37,472 bases of DNA, taken from assembly GCF_017545445.1 (NCBI RefSeq), contig NZ_JAFWOM010000039.1, forward strand, positions 1 to 37,472, written 5' to 3'. The first letter of the stretch is position 1. Every line of letters begins with the position of its first letter. Positions 7,501 to 22,500 of the stretch are shown in pieces. The notes under the pieces are model-generated. The model did not search any database, had not been told where the DNA came from, and saw only the letters and a program-made list of their open reading frames with translations. The position numbers were made by a program, and so were the translations under genes. The stretch comes from Fibrobacter sp. (GTDB lineage: Bacteria; Fibrobacterota; Fibrobacteria; Fibrobacterales; Fibrobacteraceae).

Positions 7501-10500
7501 CTGTGCAGTACCCTGGAAGTTGAAGCTGAGCGTTGCAGACGTATGAACATCAGGAGCATTCGTGAAATTAAACACGCCCTCAAGATCCTTGTACGAATCA
7601 AGCAAGTTGTTCGCAAGGTTTGCATTTCCACGGAATGTCGCATAGCCGTTATCGCCAAACACGACATCGTCGCCAGAACCGGAATCAATTTCGTCATTGC
7701 CGAGACCGCCGAAGATGACGTTGTTTCCGTTGCCAGCATGGATAAAGTCACCACCAGCAGACTTTTCATCCTCGTTTTGGTCTGTAATATTCTTGCCGGA
7801 GTTCGTCACGATGAACGGGTTGTGAGCCTCGTCCATGACGACCAAGCCGCCATCACCGACGATAACGTCATTACCTTCTCCGGTGAGAATCGTATCGGCA
7901 TCGGTACCGCCAAGAATCGTATTCTGGCCGTCGCCCGTCCTGATGAAGTCTTTACCGCCATCAGTTTCGCTCTTCGTTTCGACAGTCAGGCTGTTTTTGC
8001 GAACGGTATAGACACCGGCATCGCCAACGACAACGTTGTTTGCACCGCCGATTTCAATCTTGTCGCCATCGGCACCGCCCATGGCAACGTTATCGCCACC
8101 GGTGATATTGATGGTATCGACATCACCGACCTTGTCAGCATCCGTCTGAACTTTCTGAAGGAACACATGCAGTTTATCATTGTTGCGCCAATCGGCTTCA
8201 AGAGGTTCATCCGTCGAGTAGTTGACTTCGCCGTTATCGCCGAGAACAACATTCTTTTTGCCGGTGACGGTAATCGTATCGCTATCGGCACCGCCAATAA
8301 TGACACTGTCTTGACCACCCGCCGTGATTTCATCTTGTTGACCATCGCTAAAGTCAACAGACTTGATGGAAGTCGCTCCACGGGCAACACCGTCCGTCTG
8401 CTTTTCGATATAGCCAGTATTCTTGTCCTTGGAAATCTTCGTGTGAATGGTTTCACCCGTCTTAGCATCGTCCGGACCGACTTCCTTGTAGCCCAGATTC
8501 GTGACTGTATCACCTTTAGCGTTCTTATACTCGATATTGCCCATATCGCCGAACGCAATCACGCCCTGCGTCACGTCAATAGTGTCTTCGCCACGACCGC
8601 CGAAGACTATCATGCCGTCCTTAGTGATTTCAGACGAATCAACATTTTGCGCCGGGGCATAGATAAAGTCATTGCCACCTTCAGCATTGACAACAAGCTG
8701 GCCGTCATAATCATTCTTATAGCTGTTGATGTTGATATGGTCACCACCTTCACCCGTATTCACGACAGTGAACGTTTGGAAGCCATCGTCACGGAAGAGA
8801 GTCTTAGTAATTTCGACCTCATCAACGCCAGAGCCAAGGTTATATTCGCCGTATTCGATGTTGTTCGCGACGATTTCTCCCTGCCACTGTTTATCGACCG
8901 CGACAGTTTGGTCCTTGTTCGTAAACTTGAGGGAATCAATAATTTCTTCTTGAGAGCCGTCAACATCACCAATGAACTTTTCAAACTTGCTATGGGCGGC
9001 AGCTTCGGAATCCTGATTATTCACAAAGATACGGTCGGTGTTGTCATCTTCCGGCGTGAAGAGATAATCCTTCTGGCCGGAGAACATCAAACGACAATTC
9101 GTTTCGTCAAAACCATAAACCGATTCATTCAAAGTCAGTACGATAGACTTTCCATCTGCACTTTCATCGGCATGCTCGATACGCAACCACTTTGACGTAG
9201 CTTCGTTCTGGACAATCTTGACAGTGTTACCCTCCACCGCCATGTCTTTAAACAAATCATCATTCGGAATCGTAACCTGCAGTCCATTATCGTTAATGTC
9301 GGAAATTACAGACAACTTACTTGCATCAAATGTATTCTTTTCATCATTTGCGCTAGCCTGAAAAACATTGCCTTTAGTATCCGCATACTTGTGCTTGTAG
9401 CTGAGCATTTCCGGATTACCGAAGTCCGCATCCATGCCGGCTCCTTCGCCGTAAGCATACACGCTACCTTCGATATCTTCAATCGTCTTTCCGCTATCGC
9501 CTTCGCCCGCCGGAATCGTGACAATGCCGTAATCTTCTTCAACTTTATCTGCATTTGCGACAAGGGTGATATGGTAGCATTCCGCCGGAAGTCCATTTTC
9601 AACACCCTTGAACGCAAGGACAAAGGAACCATCGGTTTCAGGTTCAAGATACTTGGTGCCATCGAAAACCGTAAGAGAAAGATTCTTGACCTTCGCCCCC
9701 TCTACATCGACATCTTCCATCTTCGAGACAATGGCAGCAACATCAACCTTGACATAGACAAACTGATCCTTTGCGACAATTCCATTGAACTGCACATCGA
9801 AAGAAGTTGAATTGTACGAATTGCTGTCTTCTGGCTTTGTCTGTCCAGGGTTAGCATCGTCAGGAACAAGAACCTTTTCGGCAAGGTAGTGCGAAGATTC
9901 CGAAATCGTCAGGAAGTTTTCCTTTGTGGTTGCTCCCGAAGATGTACCATCAGAATCCAAGCTACTGGAATCATCCTTAAGCCATCCATCCGTATCCGCA
10001 GCGATACCCACCATTCCATATAGATTTGCAAGTTGTTTGCTCGTACCATTGAAGAACGCGAGAACGTTGCCGTTCAATGCGTAGTATATGGATGAATCTA
10101 CACCAGCATCAAAGGAACCCTTAGCCTGAGCATCCGCATAATCCTTCGCATTCAAGATGAATTTTCCGCTCGACGAAGCCAGTCCTGTCGTTTCATCGAC
10201 CATAACGTAAGCAACAGCCACCTTGGACGGATCGACGTTATCGTAAGCCAGACGGATTCTGGAATCGTTTATCGCCATTACGTTAGAACGGTAGTTCACG
10301 ACAAGAGTACTGTTCTTATATGTATCACTTGCATATTTACCGATTAACGTTAATGTATAGGTTGTACGTCCGTCAACAATTGTTGCATCAAGCTTGTAAT
10401 CCGTCGAAGAAGACAAGAACCCATCAACGCCTTGGATATAGACGTTCATAGAGCTATGCTCAAGATCTGACAAATCAACGGGAATGGAACCCAATTCGAT

Positions 10501-13500
10501 TGGCAAACCAGAGATGACAAATTCTTCGGACCTTGTCAAAAGCTTTTCCAATTCGTCAGTATCAGAAACCTTCTTAGAATCAGCCACTTTCACCATAACG
10601 GAGTTTGCTGACTTTTCAAGAATTTCTCTGGATCCATCATGTTCCCAGACGCAATCCATCATGATTGTCTTGACAACATCTTCTTCTGACAAAGCATCAT
10701 CAACAGCCTTGACATAAATGGCTATAGGTTGATCCCCTTTAGAAATTTTGATGTTTTCAAGCGTATTTTCGTAATTTACACCATCCTTACTAATCAGAAT
10801 TTCTCTATCGCCACTCTGGAATGCGGATGTCGAGAGCATCGGAGCAGTCAAAGTAACATAGATGTCACCTTTATCCAATCCGGAACAAGCCAGATAGAAC
10901 TGCGGTACATTTACTGTTTTACCTTGAATTTCCTGAGTTTCCGTTTTACCCTCAGTAATTTGGATTACAGAGTTATCAATAACGAAAGCACCATTTTTCT
11001 GAGTTGCAATAAATACAGCCGGAGCATTGGAAGTATCGAGAACCGTATAGGATTCGTTCATCGTCTTCGTCTTTGCAGAAGCCTTAGGATCATAGTTATT
11101 CTTTCGATCACCTTCAAGTTTATCACCCGTCAACAGTTCGAACGACAGTGTATTCTTTTGTCCATAAGTATCGGCACTGCGGAGCGTCGCTTCTTCGTCA
11201 AGGCTAGCGCCAATCGAAACAGTATCGTTACCATGGCCACCTTCAACGACAGTTTGTTCGCCCTTCTTATTGCCGATAACATAGAACATGTCATCGCCAC
11301 CGGCAGCACAGAATGTTGATTTTTCAACACCGACAGCCTTAACACCGACAGAGTTGCTGAGCGTTCCTTCCTTCGAAATGACAGCAGTATCGTCACCATT
11401 CGTACCAGAAATGCTCAAGCGATCGAACCCACGGCCACCATCGACAGACAATGCACCACCGGTAATCGGCTTGTTTTTCAGCACGGTTTCGACAATTGTA
11501 TTGCCATCTTCATCTACCGTTTCTTTTGTTATTTCTTCGGTTGTTTCAAAGTTATGGATGGCAAACGTATCATTACCAAGACCGCCCGCCATATTCAACT
11601 TACCCTTGTTGTGGAGGGAGATGATGGTATCAGCACCTACACCACCTTCAACATTCAAGATCGTCTCTTCGGTAACGCCGTCGCTCAGATACTCTTCATC
11701 CGCCGTCTTGATGGTATTAAAGCCATCATCAGGAGCAATGCTCTGCGTATTGGCCTTGCGTTCGGAGTTATAGAGCTGGCCGACCTGGATTTGGTCATCA
11801 CCGGCACCGCCATCGACATTCGTCATCTTGGCCGTACCATCGATGAATATCTTGTCGTTACCACCGTTCGCGTTCACGTTCACGACATTGATGCCCTTCG
11901 TGAAGTTGACGCGTTCGATATTCGTGTTGGCGAACGTTTCTGGATTATCCGTACTCTGCGGAGTCATGGCCACAAAACCAAGTTTCTCGTCTGCACTCAT
12001 ACGCATCAACATCGTATCATCGTATTCAGTACCTTCGACGGTAAGCACGTTCTTTTCTGTATCCTTACCGGAATCTGTAATGTTGGCATAGCTGGTATCG
12101 CCACCGCCCATAAACGAGACCGTGACCTGATCGTTACCACCCTGACCATCGACAAAGTCCATGCCCGGACCAGTAACAATCTTATCGTTGCCACCAACTG
12201 CATCATCCTTCAATACAACATTCTTATAAATCTTACCGTCTTCAAGCAAGCCCTTATTTTCGCCAAAGGTAATTTGTCCACCCTTGAATTCATCGGAGTA
12301 GCTTGCATAATCACGGAGACCTTGGTCACCATACAAGCTGTCGTTACCGGCACCACCATCAATACGGTCGTCACCAGAACCACCATAAACGATATCGTTA
12401 CCAATACCACCGCTAATGGTATCGTTACCACCGTTACCGTCCAAGATGTCATTGCCGAGACCACCTTCGATAATGTCATTGCCATTCGCGACACTTGCAA
12501 TTTCTGTACCGTTGTCGCCAAAGATCAAGTCATCGCCTTCGCCACCGTAAATCTTATCGGCACCGGCATCACCGTCATCAACGCTCTGCGTCGAACCGAC
12601 AACCTTGAATTCGGACTTGTTTACAACATAACCATTCTTGAACTGAGCAGCCTTAAATTCGTCGCTAAAGAACTTTTCAGCAAACAGATTTCTGACATCT
12701 ACAAAATCAACAGTAACTTCTTTGCCAGAAACTATTTGTTTACTCTGGATTCCGTCGCCGAAGATGATGTCGTGACCCACGCCACCGTAGATGGTATCGC
12801 TACCAGAACCGCCAAGGAGACGGTCGTTACCACGTTCGCCATAGATGGTATCGTTGTCCGCGCCGCCGTCGATACGGTCATCGCCAGCACCACCATAAAT
12901 CACGTCGTTGCCAGCACCGCCGATAATTACGTCGTCGCCACCGTCAACACTGATATCGGTACGGGTAATGTCACCTGCAACAAACTTCAATTCATCCGTT
13001 CGAGCATTTTCAAAGTCTTTAGAGGTATCTTCTTCTACTACACTTTCAACGTTGAACTCAACTTTACCACCATCACCGAAGATGAAGTCGTTACCGGCAC
13101 CGGCATCAACCTGATCGACACCTGCACCGCCGAATATAACGTCTCGTCCATCACCACCGATGATAACATCTTTACCGGCAACACCCGCATCGACATTAGA
13201 TTCAGCGACAAAATTACGCTTGACAACAACTTCCTTCTCGTTAGGCGTACCAGCATTCACTTTTTTCTTTTCATCATCAATGCGGACCACGCCCGTATCG
13301 CCAAAGATAATGTTCAAGCCATGAGCAGCCTTGATGGTATCGTTACCGGCACCACCCCAAATAATAACGGCATGGTTGCCCATCATTGTGAGTCCAGAGA
13401 GGTCTATGATATCATCACCGTCGCCACCATTGATTTCGATATCAAAGTTGGCTTTACCAGTAATGATTATCTTATCGTTACCTTCTTCGGCATTGATGAT

Positions 13501-16500
13501 AAGTTTTTTATCCGCCTTAACTTCTTCAGAACCATCACCCGCCCATTCAATTTCGTTTCCTTTCGCGGTAAGAATAAGCGTTTCATCTTTGCCATCGAGC
13601 GAGGGGTTCGTCTTGTCGGTAGATATACGTTCGCCAGCATTCTGACCTACGTTTCCAACAACGTTACCATCCTCATTCTTAGAGGCCAAAATCGGAGAAG
13701 AAGAATGTTCAAAATTGAAACTGAACAACGTCTTGTCGCCCGTAATGTTCCACTTCTTGGTGTAGAACAGCAAATCTACGTATGCATAGAGTTTTGCTGT
13801 AATAGCACCGTTCACGTCGAACATGCCGAACAAGCCATCTTTCTTGATAATTTGGCCCATTTCGCCAAGGCGAACCTTGCCGTCGTGGTTCGGGTCGTAG
13901 AGGTTAAAGCCCACGTTGATATCTACACCACCGCCGACACCAGCAGAAACTCCCACGTTGATTTCAGCAGAAGCCGAGAGACCGCCATGGAACAAAAGTT
14001 CGTTGACATCGTTGCCCTTGTCATCCTTATCAGCAACGTAGAATCCATTGATAAAGCGGCTATAATCCTTGTAGCCACTGCTGATAAACTGGCGGATTCC
14101 CAGCGTATCATAACCGAACGCAAGCTGGATGGACGCACCGAACGAAACGCCCAAACGTGCACCGAGCGGACCCCAGATGCGGATAAACTTATCCCAGCTA
14201 AAGTCGAAACTGAGCTTAGGCATTGTATATCGGACCAAGTCAATATCTTCACCAAGGAAGTACTGGAATATCTTGGACGGTTCTTGCCAGAAGAAGTACC
14301 AGCTGCCGTCACCAACGTTGAAACCAGCACTGCTTACAGAGGAAGAAGCTTGATCGGAAACGGATTTTGCGCCCGCCTGAAGTTGTGTAGCGTATTTGTC
14401 AAGATTACTGTAAAGCGAGGTACGGGAAGATTTACCGTCAAGGAATGATTTGGCAGCATCTTCTTCATCAGAACCAGAATCATCAACCAACCAGAAATTG
14501 CCCAATTTAATCTTTAAACCATTTCCCTTAACAGCGGATATCGAATTGGATATCGTTATCAAGTCCTTGATGGCATAGACCATGGAGTCGTCGAACTTGC
14601 CCTTGCTAAACTCCTTCGCCAAGTCGAGCGGCGTAATTTCGATGCCGAGGTCATCCAATACCGGGAACGGAGTCGTCAAGAATTCAATCAGCGGTTCCAA
14701 CGGTTTAATCACCGTCTGGATTCTAGCAATGATAGGTCCAAGGACATCGCTAATAAAGGAGCCCATGTCAAATTGAAGGTTTGAAAACCCGAGAGATTTT
14801 ATATCAGCACTAAATACACCTGTATCTTTATCCTTTCCTGCAACCCAAAGGAATTCAAAATCACCTTCAATATTCGGGAACTTTGGAGTATTTCCTTCAA
14901 CGTTATTACCAAGATCACGTGCAATGCCAACCTTAATGCCAGCATTAATATCGACCTTAGCACCATAATTAAATTCAAGTTTTTCAAAAGCCTTAGTGAC
15001 TTCGACAGTACCGAATTCCTTAGTAGCAATCTTATTAATTTCATCTTCAGTCAACGAAGCACTATCATTGGCAGCTTTAAGTGAATCATTTCTATCTGTG
15101 TGAGCTGTTTCAAATTTTTCATCCTTTTGTTTTTTCTTATCAGGATCACTCAGATTCAAGCCAAAATCAAGCGTAATTAATGCTTTTTGCCCATTATCAT
15201 CCTTATCATTTGGATCATCCCAAGTATCCAACGAAAGCCCAAGCCCAGCCAATGAGCCTAAAATTTTTCCCTCAAGAGTAGCTGTCGCCGTAATGCTGAT
15301 TTCATCACCATTACCAAAGATAAAGTAGAATCCCTTTTCCTTTGAAATACCGAAACCAAATTCAAGCGTCCAATTAAGCGAAAGGTTCAACCCGACATCC
15401 GACGAAAGGCCAAGTCCCGGGAAACCGAGATCGAACGCGATGTCCTTACCGTATTCGTAAGTGTCACCCAAGTTAAAGAACCATTCAGCAGATTGACTAT
15501 CACTACGATACCACGTTCCCCTACCAGCTGTTCCTGATTGTTTCCACTTATAGTCAGGATTATTAGAATCATCATTCCAACTAAAGTAATAGTCATCACC
15601 CTTATCGTATTTAGAATTCAAGAGGTAATCGCCAAGCAAGCCGTTCATCTTCGTAGCAAGCATTTCGGCAGACATGCCCGACGTTTCATACACGAACTTC
15701 GAGAACGGGTCAAGGACCTTGTTCTTAAGCACGCTCAAGAAATCCACACCAGTGCTCAAGGCGCTCCCGACAACAGGCACGGACTTGAGAGACTTGGCCA
15801 TATTGCTGTTGATGTGGCTTTCCAGATAATCAAAGAGGTTGTTCAAGCCAGCAACGGCAAGTCTTATCTGGGTGAACCAATCCAAATTGGCAAAATCAGC
15901 AAGTTTTACGATTTCTTCATAGACATTTGAGAAATCGACAACAAAGTTCTTCGACGTTTCACTTGTTTCAGATGTTCCACTGCTGTTTCCGTCATCGGAT
16001 TTTTTGCCAGCCTTATCGGAATCCTTAAGCCAGAAACCGAAATCAAGAGAATCAGCTTTGTTATCGCCAGATTTCGTTGCTATATAAAGTAATTTTTCTT
16101 TATTTTGATCTTTTTCAAAAGATCCATTCCAATCATTTACATAATTTTGCATAGCTGTATTGATTGCTTTTTCGCAGCTCGCAAAATTATCATATTCGCT
16201 AAACGCAACCTTGCCATTATCATCAAGACCTATTAAGACATCGCCCAGAGACATGCCACAGACATTAACCGGCAAACGCCCAAAGACAATTATCGGCAAG
16301 GCAAAATTAACATTGACTCCGGTTTCATCTTGACTGAACAGTTTAAAGTTTTCCGAAGGATCTTCTTTTCCAATAGATCCCAATAAACAAGCCTTGCCAT
16401 ACATGTAGGCTTTCTTAGTTTCGTCACCTACAGAAATCAAATTACCCAAAAGCGATTTATCATCCTTATCGATACCCAGCTTAAAGCTGAGATTATCACC

Positions 16501-19500
16501 AATAAGGGCAATATCGGCACCAAAGTCAATCGACTTGTTGACAGTCAATTCTACAATGCCATTTTCTACGGACATAGTCGCATTCAAGGTAAACCAGAAG
16601 CTCCCCTGAACTTCGATTGCTGCTTCACCGCTGACACCGGCTCCAGCCTTACCGAAATTGAAGTTGTGGCTTGTCTTAAAGAGCTTTTCGACATTAAACA
16701 CAACATTCACATTTTGACCAGCAGCATTGTACTGCAAATCGAAAATCTTTTCCCCATAATGAGTCTTGAAGTGGCTCTTTTCCAGGTAGGCGTTCAAAAG
16801 ATTTGCCAAAGACTGGATACTGGTCACCTTCTGGGCGCGGAGTTCCTTGATAATATCGCGCAGGTCGTTCGCAACGTTCACCAAGTCACCAACAGTCTTA
16901 TTGATAACCGGAATCTTTACATCCTTAGTGTCATTCGTAATTTCGTTAAGCTTGTCAACAATCCTTTCCAATACGGCATAAAGCTGTTCAATGGAGAAAT
17001 TCCTAAACTGGTCTAAGAAATCAGTATTTACTTCAATATCGGGTTTTACTTCATACAAAACCTTTTTCGAATCAACAGCAACAGCAATGCTCCCTGTGAT
17101 CAAATCAACAGAATCACCAAACAAATCTGACTTTGCACGAATATTGAAACCATTTCTTCCAGGCTGTTTACCAATATCCAACGAAGATATAACTTTAAAG
17201 CCCATCAACTGAGCTGTTTCGCCAACATCAGCTTTTTTCAAACCAAATGAAGCATTCAAATCCAAAGCACCATCGGCGACAACATCAACACCAAGGAATC
17301 CGACCGTAACATTGGCACTCGCAACATAAATTAGATTGTCTTTATTTGCATCCAAATCACTAACAGAAACACTACCAAAAGGTTCTACTTCGATAGAAAT
17401 AGCCATATTATCCGCATTATGGTTCACCTTCGTAATCTTGTAGAATTTATCTTTTTCAGAATCACCATTTGCATCAGGAATCTTTATAAATCCGCCAACG
17501 TTATAAACATGGCTATCCGCTTCTTTAAGGACTATAGTCGCCTTGTCAGAGTACTTATCCTGCGTTACAACCTTTACAGAAGGCTTTAATCCTAAATCAA
17601 GCGATGCTTTTGCGTAAACAGTCGCTTCAGCATTATTTAAGCTAATAAGCTTCGACCAGTCGTAACCAAGGACAGAGCTACCGCAAATATACAGTTCATT
17701 AGACGCATTCTTTACAGATTTTTGACCAGAAGAGAATCCAAGCAAGTGCAAGATATTGCTTGTTCCGATATTTTGAATTTCAAACAACTTGTTTTTATCA
17801 GTCGCATTTTTCTTATAGCGTATTTCAAGATGGTCTAGGAACTTGCCATCATCATCATTATACCTTATTTCTAATTCGCACTTATCAGAATCCAATTGAT
17901 CATTAATAGCTTTTACAATATTTACAATTTCTGTATCTTTATCAATATTTTTATTATTTACCTTAAGTTCTTGGAAATCAATTTTTCCATCTTTATCAGA
18001 ATCATGCACATCTAAAATAAAATCAAATTTAGAACCATTTCTCTCCTTAACCAAATTCAATTCTGGACAAGCAATTGTTACCCCATCAGCACTAGTAAAT
18101 ACAATCTTCCCATCAACAACAGAAACAGATATTTTCGCATCAGTTTTAAGCCAACCAAATTGCGAATCTAAAGCTGTATTATTAATGGCCGCATCAATAG
18201 CATTTGCTAGGCTAGAAATATTCAAGCAATCGCTTGTATTGACCATTATTTCGGCAGTTTTTGTTTCAGACGAACCCGGATTAACGCTAACAACGCACTG
18301 AACATTTACCTTAAGAACGGAATCAGAATTATTTATGACACACTTTCTCTCATAGAAAGCAAAAGAATACTGGGTATTCGTAGTATTATTTGTTGTTTTT
18401 TCATTAGTTTCTACCAACTCAACATAAATATTACTACCATACTGATTAACCAACCATTGTTTGATTGTGTTGTAAAGAGTTTCACAAGCAACCTTATTTG
18501 TTTTATCACAATTACTAATCTGGTCTTTAAAATAATCCTTGGCAGTTTGTAAACCATCACCAGGAATCAAGCTTACAATAAACCTCTTATGTTCTTTGCC
18601 ATCAGCGCCGGTATAAGTTTCAAGAGCATAGCCCCCCTTAACCAAGCCCTTCCAATTAACATTAGAAGACATTTGCAGTGTATATTGATCAGCATATCCG
18701 CTAGCAGTTTTTTCAGCAACTTTTATTGCGGCAGCTATCTGATCATCCGTGTAAGAATCATCATATACAACATCTACTACTTGTCTCGTATTCTGCAAAA
18801 ATTCAAATTTTTCTACAACACCTTCGTTATATACCCCATCAGACTCCATTCCTTTATTTTTCAAATAAAGGAATGTTCCCTCAACCTTATCTGTCGCCAC
18901 CTTACCAGATGGAGTAATCTTACCCGAAAGACGCATATAAGTTACAGCATCAGCAGCATCGCAGAGTAAGTAATATTCCGATTTAACTTGACCCTTTTCG
19001 TCGGTCGCATACCCCTGAACCTTTCTTGGGTCACAGCCGAACGTAACAGTAATATCACTTCCATTTACAGAGGCACTTAAAGCGTATATGCCGTAGGTAT
19101 TCATAATCGAATTACCTTCAGCAACACCATCATCTGGAATCAAGTTTTTAATTTCTTGGTTAGATGCTGTAACAAGCTTGTTATCTTCTGTTTTTTGCAA
19201 AGAAAGGTATTCATTGATTTTCTTTACCCAATTTTCTGCAGAACTAAGTGAATCATCACCAAGGATAATTCCCGCATTGCAAAGAGCATTTATCGTTTGC
19301 AAGCTGATTTTTATCGTTCCATAAGATCCCACTTTTTTACTCTGTACACGTACATTCAAATACTGGCTATTATCAGACGTAACATCACAAATTGTTTGCA
19401 AATTGGAACCCGTAAGTTTCAACTCAGCAAAAGCATCAGCATCACCGATTCCTTCAATATTAAACTCTTTATTAGCCTTAATGCAGATTTGATTTGTACC

Positions 19501-22500
19501 TATAAGCGAAAAATCATAACCATGAGGATTAGCAGTATGTAGTGAATTCAAATTCCCAACAGATGTTGTCAATTCGCCTGCAATTACAGTATATACGAGT
19601 TCATCATTTGCATTATTTTCTTTTTTGGGATTGACAAGTTTTATTTTAACTTCTTTATCAAATTTAATTGTATTATCCAAATTAAATTCAGTATATGTTT
19701 GCTGAGTCAAATAATTTTGATTAATGGTTTCAGATTTCTCATTAACCAACACGTCTGCTAAAGTTGTTTTATCTGAAAGATCTTTTTTCTTAAGATCAAT
19801 CGTTAAACCAAATTTCATACCAGCCATACCACTTGCAGAGACATAACCGCTTGTAGAAATGTTGGCAAGCCCATTCGTAGCCTTGGACAAAGACGTAGTA
19901 AAATCTAAACCAAATTGTTTAGCAATACCAAAAACTAAATCAAAATTCAGAGTAATAGAATTAACATTAGTGCCAGCATCTCTTCCATATTCAATTGATA
20001 AGGCTTTTCTTATATCACCTTCAGCAATATAGATAGATTCATCAAGATCATCCCACTGATAACCTTTAGCTATTTCTGCCAAAGAATAATATTTAAACAA
20101 ACGTTTCCACGCAATATTAAATTTCTGAACTAATCCATCCAACGAATCAAAATTAGGTGCATAATTGCTTGCATCAACACGCTTCAATAATCCAGCGACT
20201 TCATCATTGCCGTAAACGAACGTCTGAACTTTATCAACAATATCGACAATCGTATCGATAGAGCCATCCAAGAAGTCAAGCTTTGTCTTCTGTTCAACGA
20301 GGCTACGCAATGCAGTCTGCATCGTATTTATTACAATATGAATCTGGTTGACAAGGGATTCCCCAGAAAGCGAAGAGAAGCTCTTTATTTTTTCAGGGAT
20401 AGTCCATTCGTTAGAACTAAAGTTATACGAGAAAGAACCATCCGAAGAATCAAGAGAAGCCAAAGTCGTAGCACCCGAACCCTTGCCGCACTTCAAATCT
20501 AATTTATTATAAGTAAACTCAATCTTTGAATTACTAGACAGAGCATGATTACCATCAAATTCTATATTAAATACAAATTTACCATCTTTAACTTCAGCAT
20601 CAAACAACATCAGAGGAATTGTTTTATTTATATCTTCAGAAAATTCGAAGCCAAAACTTTCAACATTATAATCACTAAGAACAACGGCACTGCCATCATC
20701 TTTGAATTTCAAATCAATTTTTAAACGCAATTTTAAATCAAATTTAAAATCATCAAATTTGAAAATTCCCAAATCAAGTTTACCAAAATTCAATGTTCTG
20801 GGAGAAAGTTCCAAGAAAACAGACTTCGTTTCACCCTTATTAAACAATATAGGACTTGTAGATTGCGTTACAGAAGTAAAAAGATTATCAACATCAATAG
20901 CATCAACTTCTATACCAATTTTTTTCAAAATATTTACAGATGCAATATTTGCAAAATTCGTCTGTAATAAAGTTGCAACAGAGTTAATATCAATCTTAGC
21001 AATCTTCGTAGCATCACCCTCAATACTACAAGAATTACTCAAAGCATTTGAAACCATATCCCAATAAGTACTGACGGTTTCTACCGCAGAAGGAATGGTA
21101 TATTCAACATTATCAATATTAAATTTCACATCGTTGAGAGACTTGTTGACAAAAGGCAATTTGAAATCTTTAATATAGCCAAGAAGTTGCTTAATGCTAA
21201 TATTCTTCAATCCATCAATCAATCCAGTGGCAGAGAATGCACTATTCGGAGTGACATTAGGAACAAAATGCCATCCATTTAAATCATGCTTAACTTCAAT
21301 AGCAAAATTCTGACTATTTCCCTTATTATCATATTCTACACAGAACGGGAACATAGCCCCCTTTGTGTTATCAGATGTTATACCTTGAGCCGTTATAACA
21401 AATTTAAATTCATTTTCAGCATCAAACGTAAACGTTCCATCACCACAATTATATCCAATACCAAAACTTACATCAACTTTAGGCGTGCAAGACAAGCCAA
21501 AAATATTCAGCGAACTAGAAGATAAGCCAAAATTGAAAACAAATTTATAATTACCAGAAATTGCAAGCAAACCATCCTTGGTAAAATCAGTAATTTTTTT
21601 GTTATTTTTATCTAAAATATCATTTGTCTTAAAATCAATTGTAAATTCGCCAATTTTAAGCTGTGCTGTACTATACAAACCAAACAGAGTGCTGTAAGCA
21701 GCCGTTCCAATTTTGTTTTGGAATCGAGTAAGCAAAGAATTCAAATCACTTACTTGAACAGCGGCAGCCTTAGCATCAGCAACGAGGTTATTCAAAGCCA
21801 TTGAGAAATTCGTTCTTACGAAATCTATCTTCTTCGCTATATCAATAACAGAAAGCTGCTGTCCGCCAATAGGAATTTTTTCTCCAATATAAGGAATGTT
21901 CATCTTTTCTGCAAAGTTCAGTACAGTTTGCAGAGAGAGGCCTTCATCAAACAATTTATCGATAAAATCAGGATATTTAAGTTCATTCTTCTTGAAGTCA
22001 TAAGATATCGATCCACCGTCAACATTGAATGTTTGACCGAACATCTTAACATTAAAGCTGTTATAACCAAATTCAACTTTTGGTTCTTTTACAGAAAGAG
22101 AGCCACTAACTGCATCTCTATCAATACTCAAATCACAATCAAGCTTAAATCCCTGCAAATCAATAAAGGCATTCTTCGAAATATTGATTTTCTGTGAAGA
22201 ACTTCCATCCGTACTCAATTTGAACTTAAGGTCATTATAACCTATTTTTTCAAATTGGAGACTACCGTCAACAGCCTTCAATGTGACATCTATGGCAAAA
22301 GTAATAGGCATTTGGAATTTATCCAACTCCATCTGCCCAATATTCAACGAACCCAAATTAACTGTTGGAGAGAAAACAATTGTAATCGTAGTATCTTGTT
22401 TATTTACGAGATTAAAGATTTTTTCTGCATCAGTGATTGTGTCGTCAACCTCACCAAGAAGGCTAAAGAATTTTTCGTCAGCACTGTTGCCAACTTTTAT

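Noticed and set aside
4222..9195. A 1,657-codon open frame on the plus strand, antisense to the giant gene
   Set aside because: It mirrors the RTX-coding strand, starts inside the terminator hairpin, has no ribosome site, and its product is a low-complexity V/I/D/N/H mix. Codon bias of GGxGxD repeats keeps the opposite frame free of stops.
11554..14448. A 964-codon antisense open frame
   Set aside because: Same cause: it shadows RTX block I and shows no recognisable domain or start signal.
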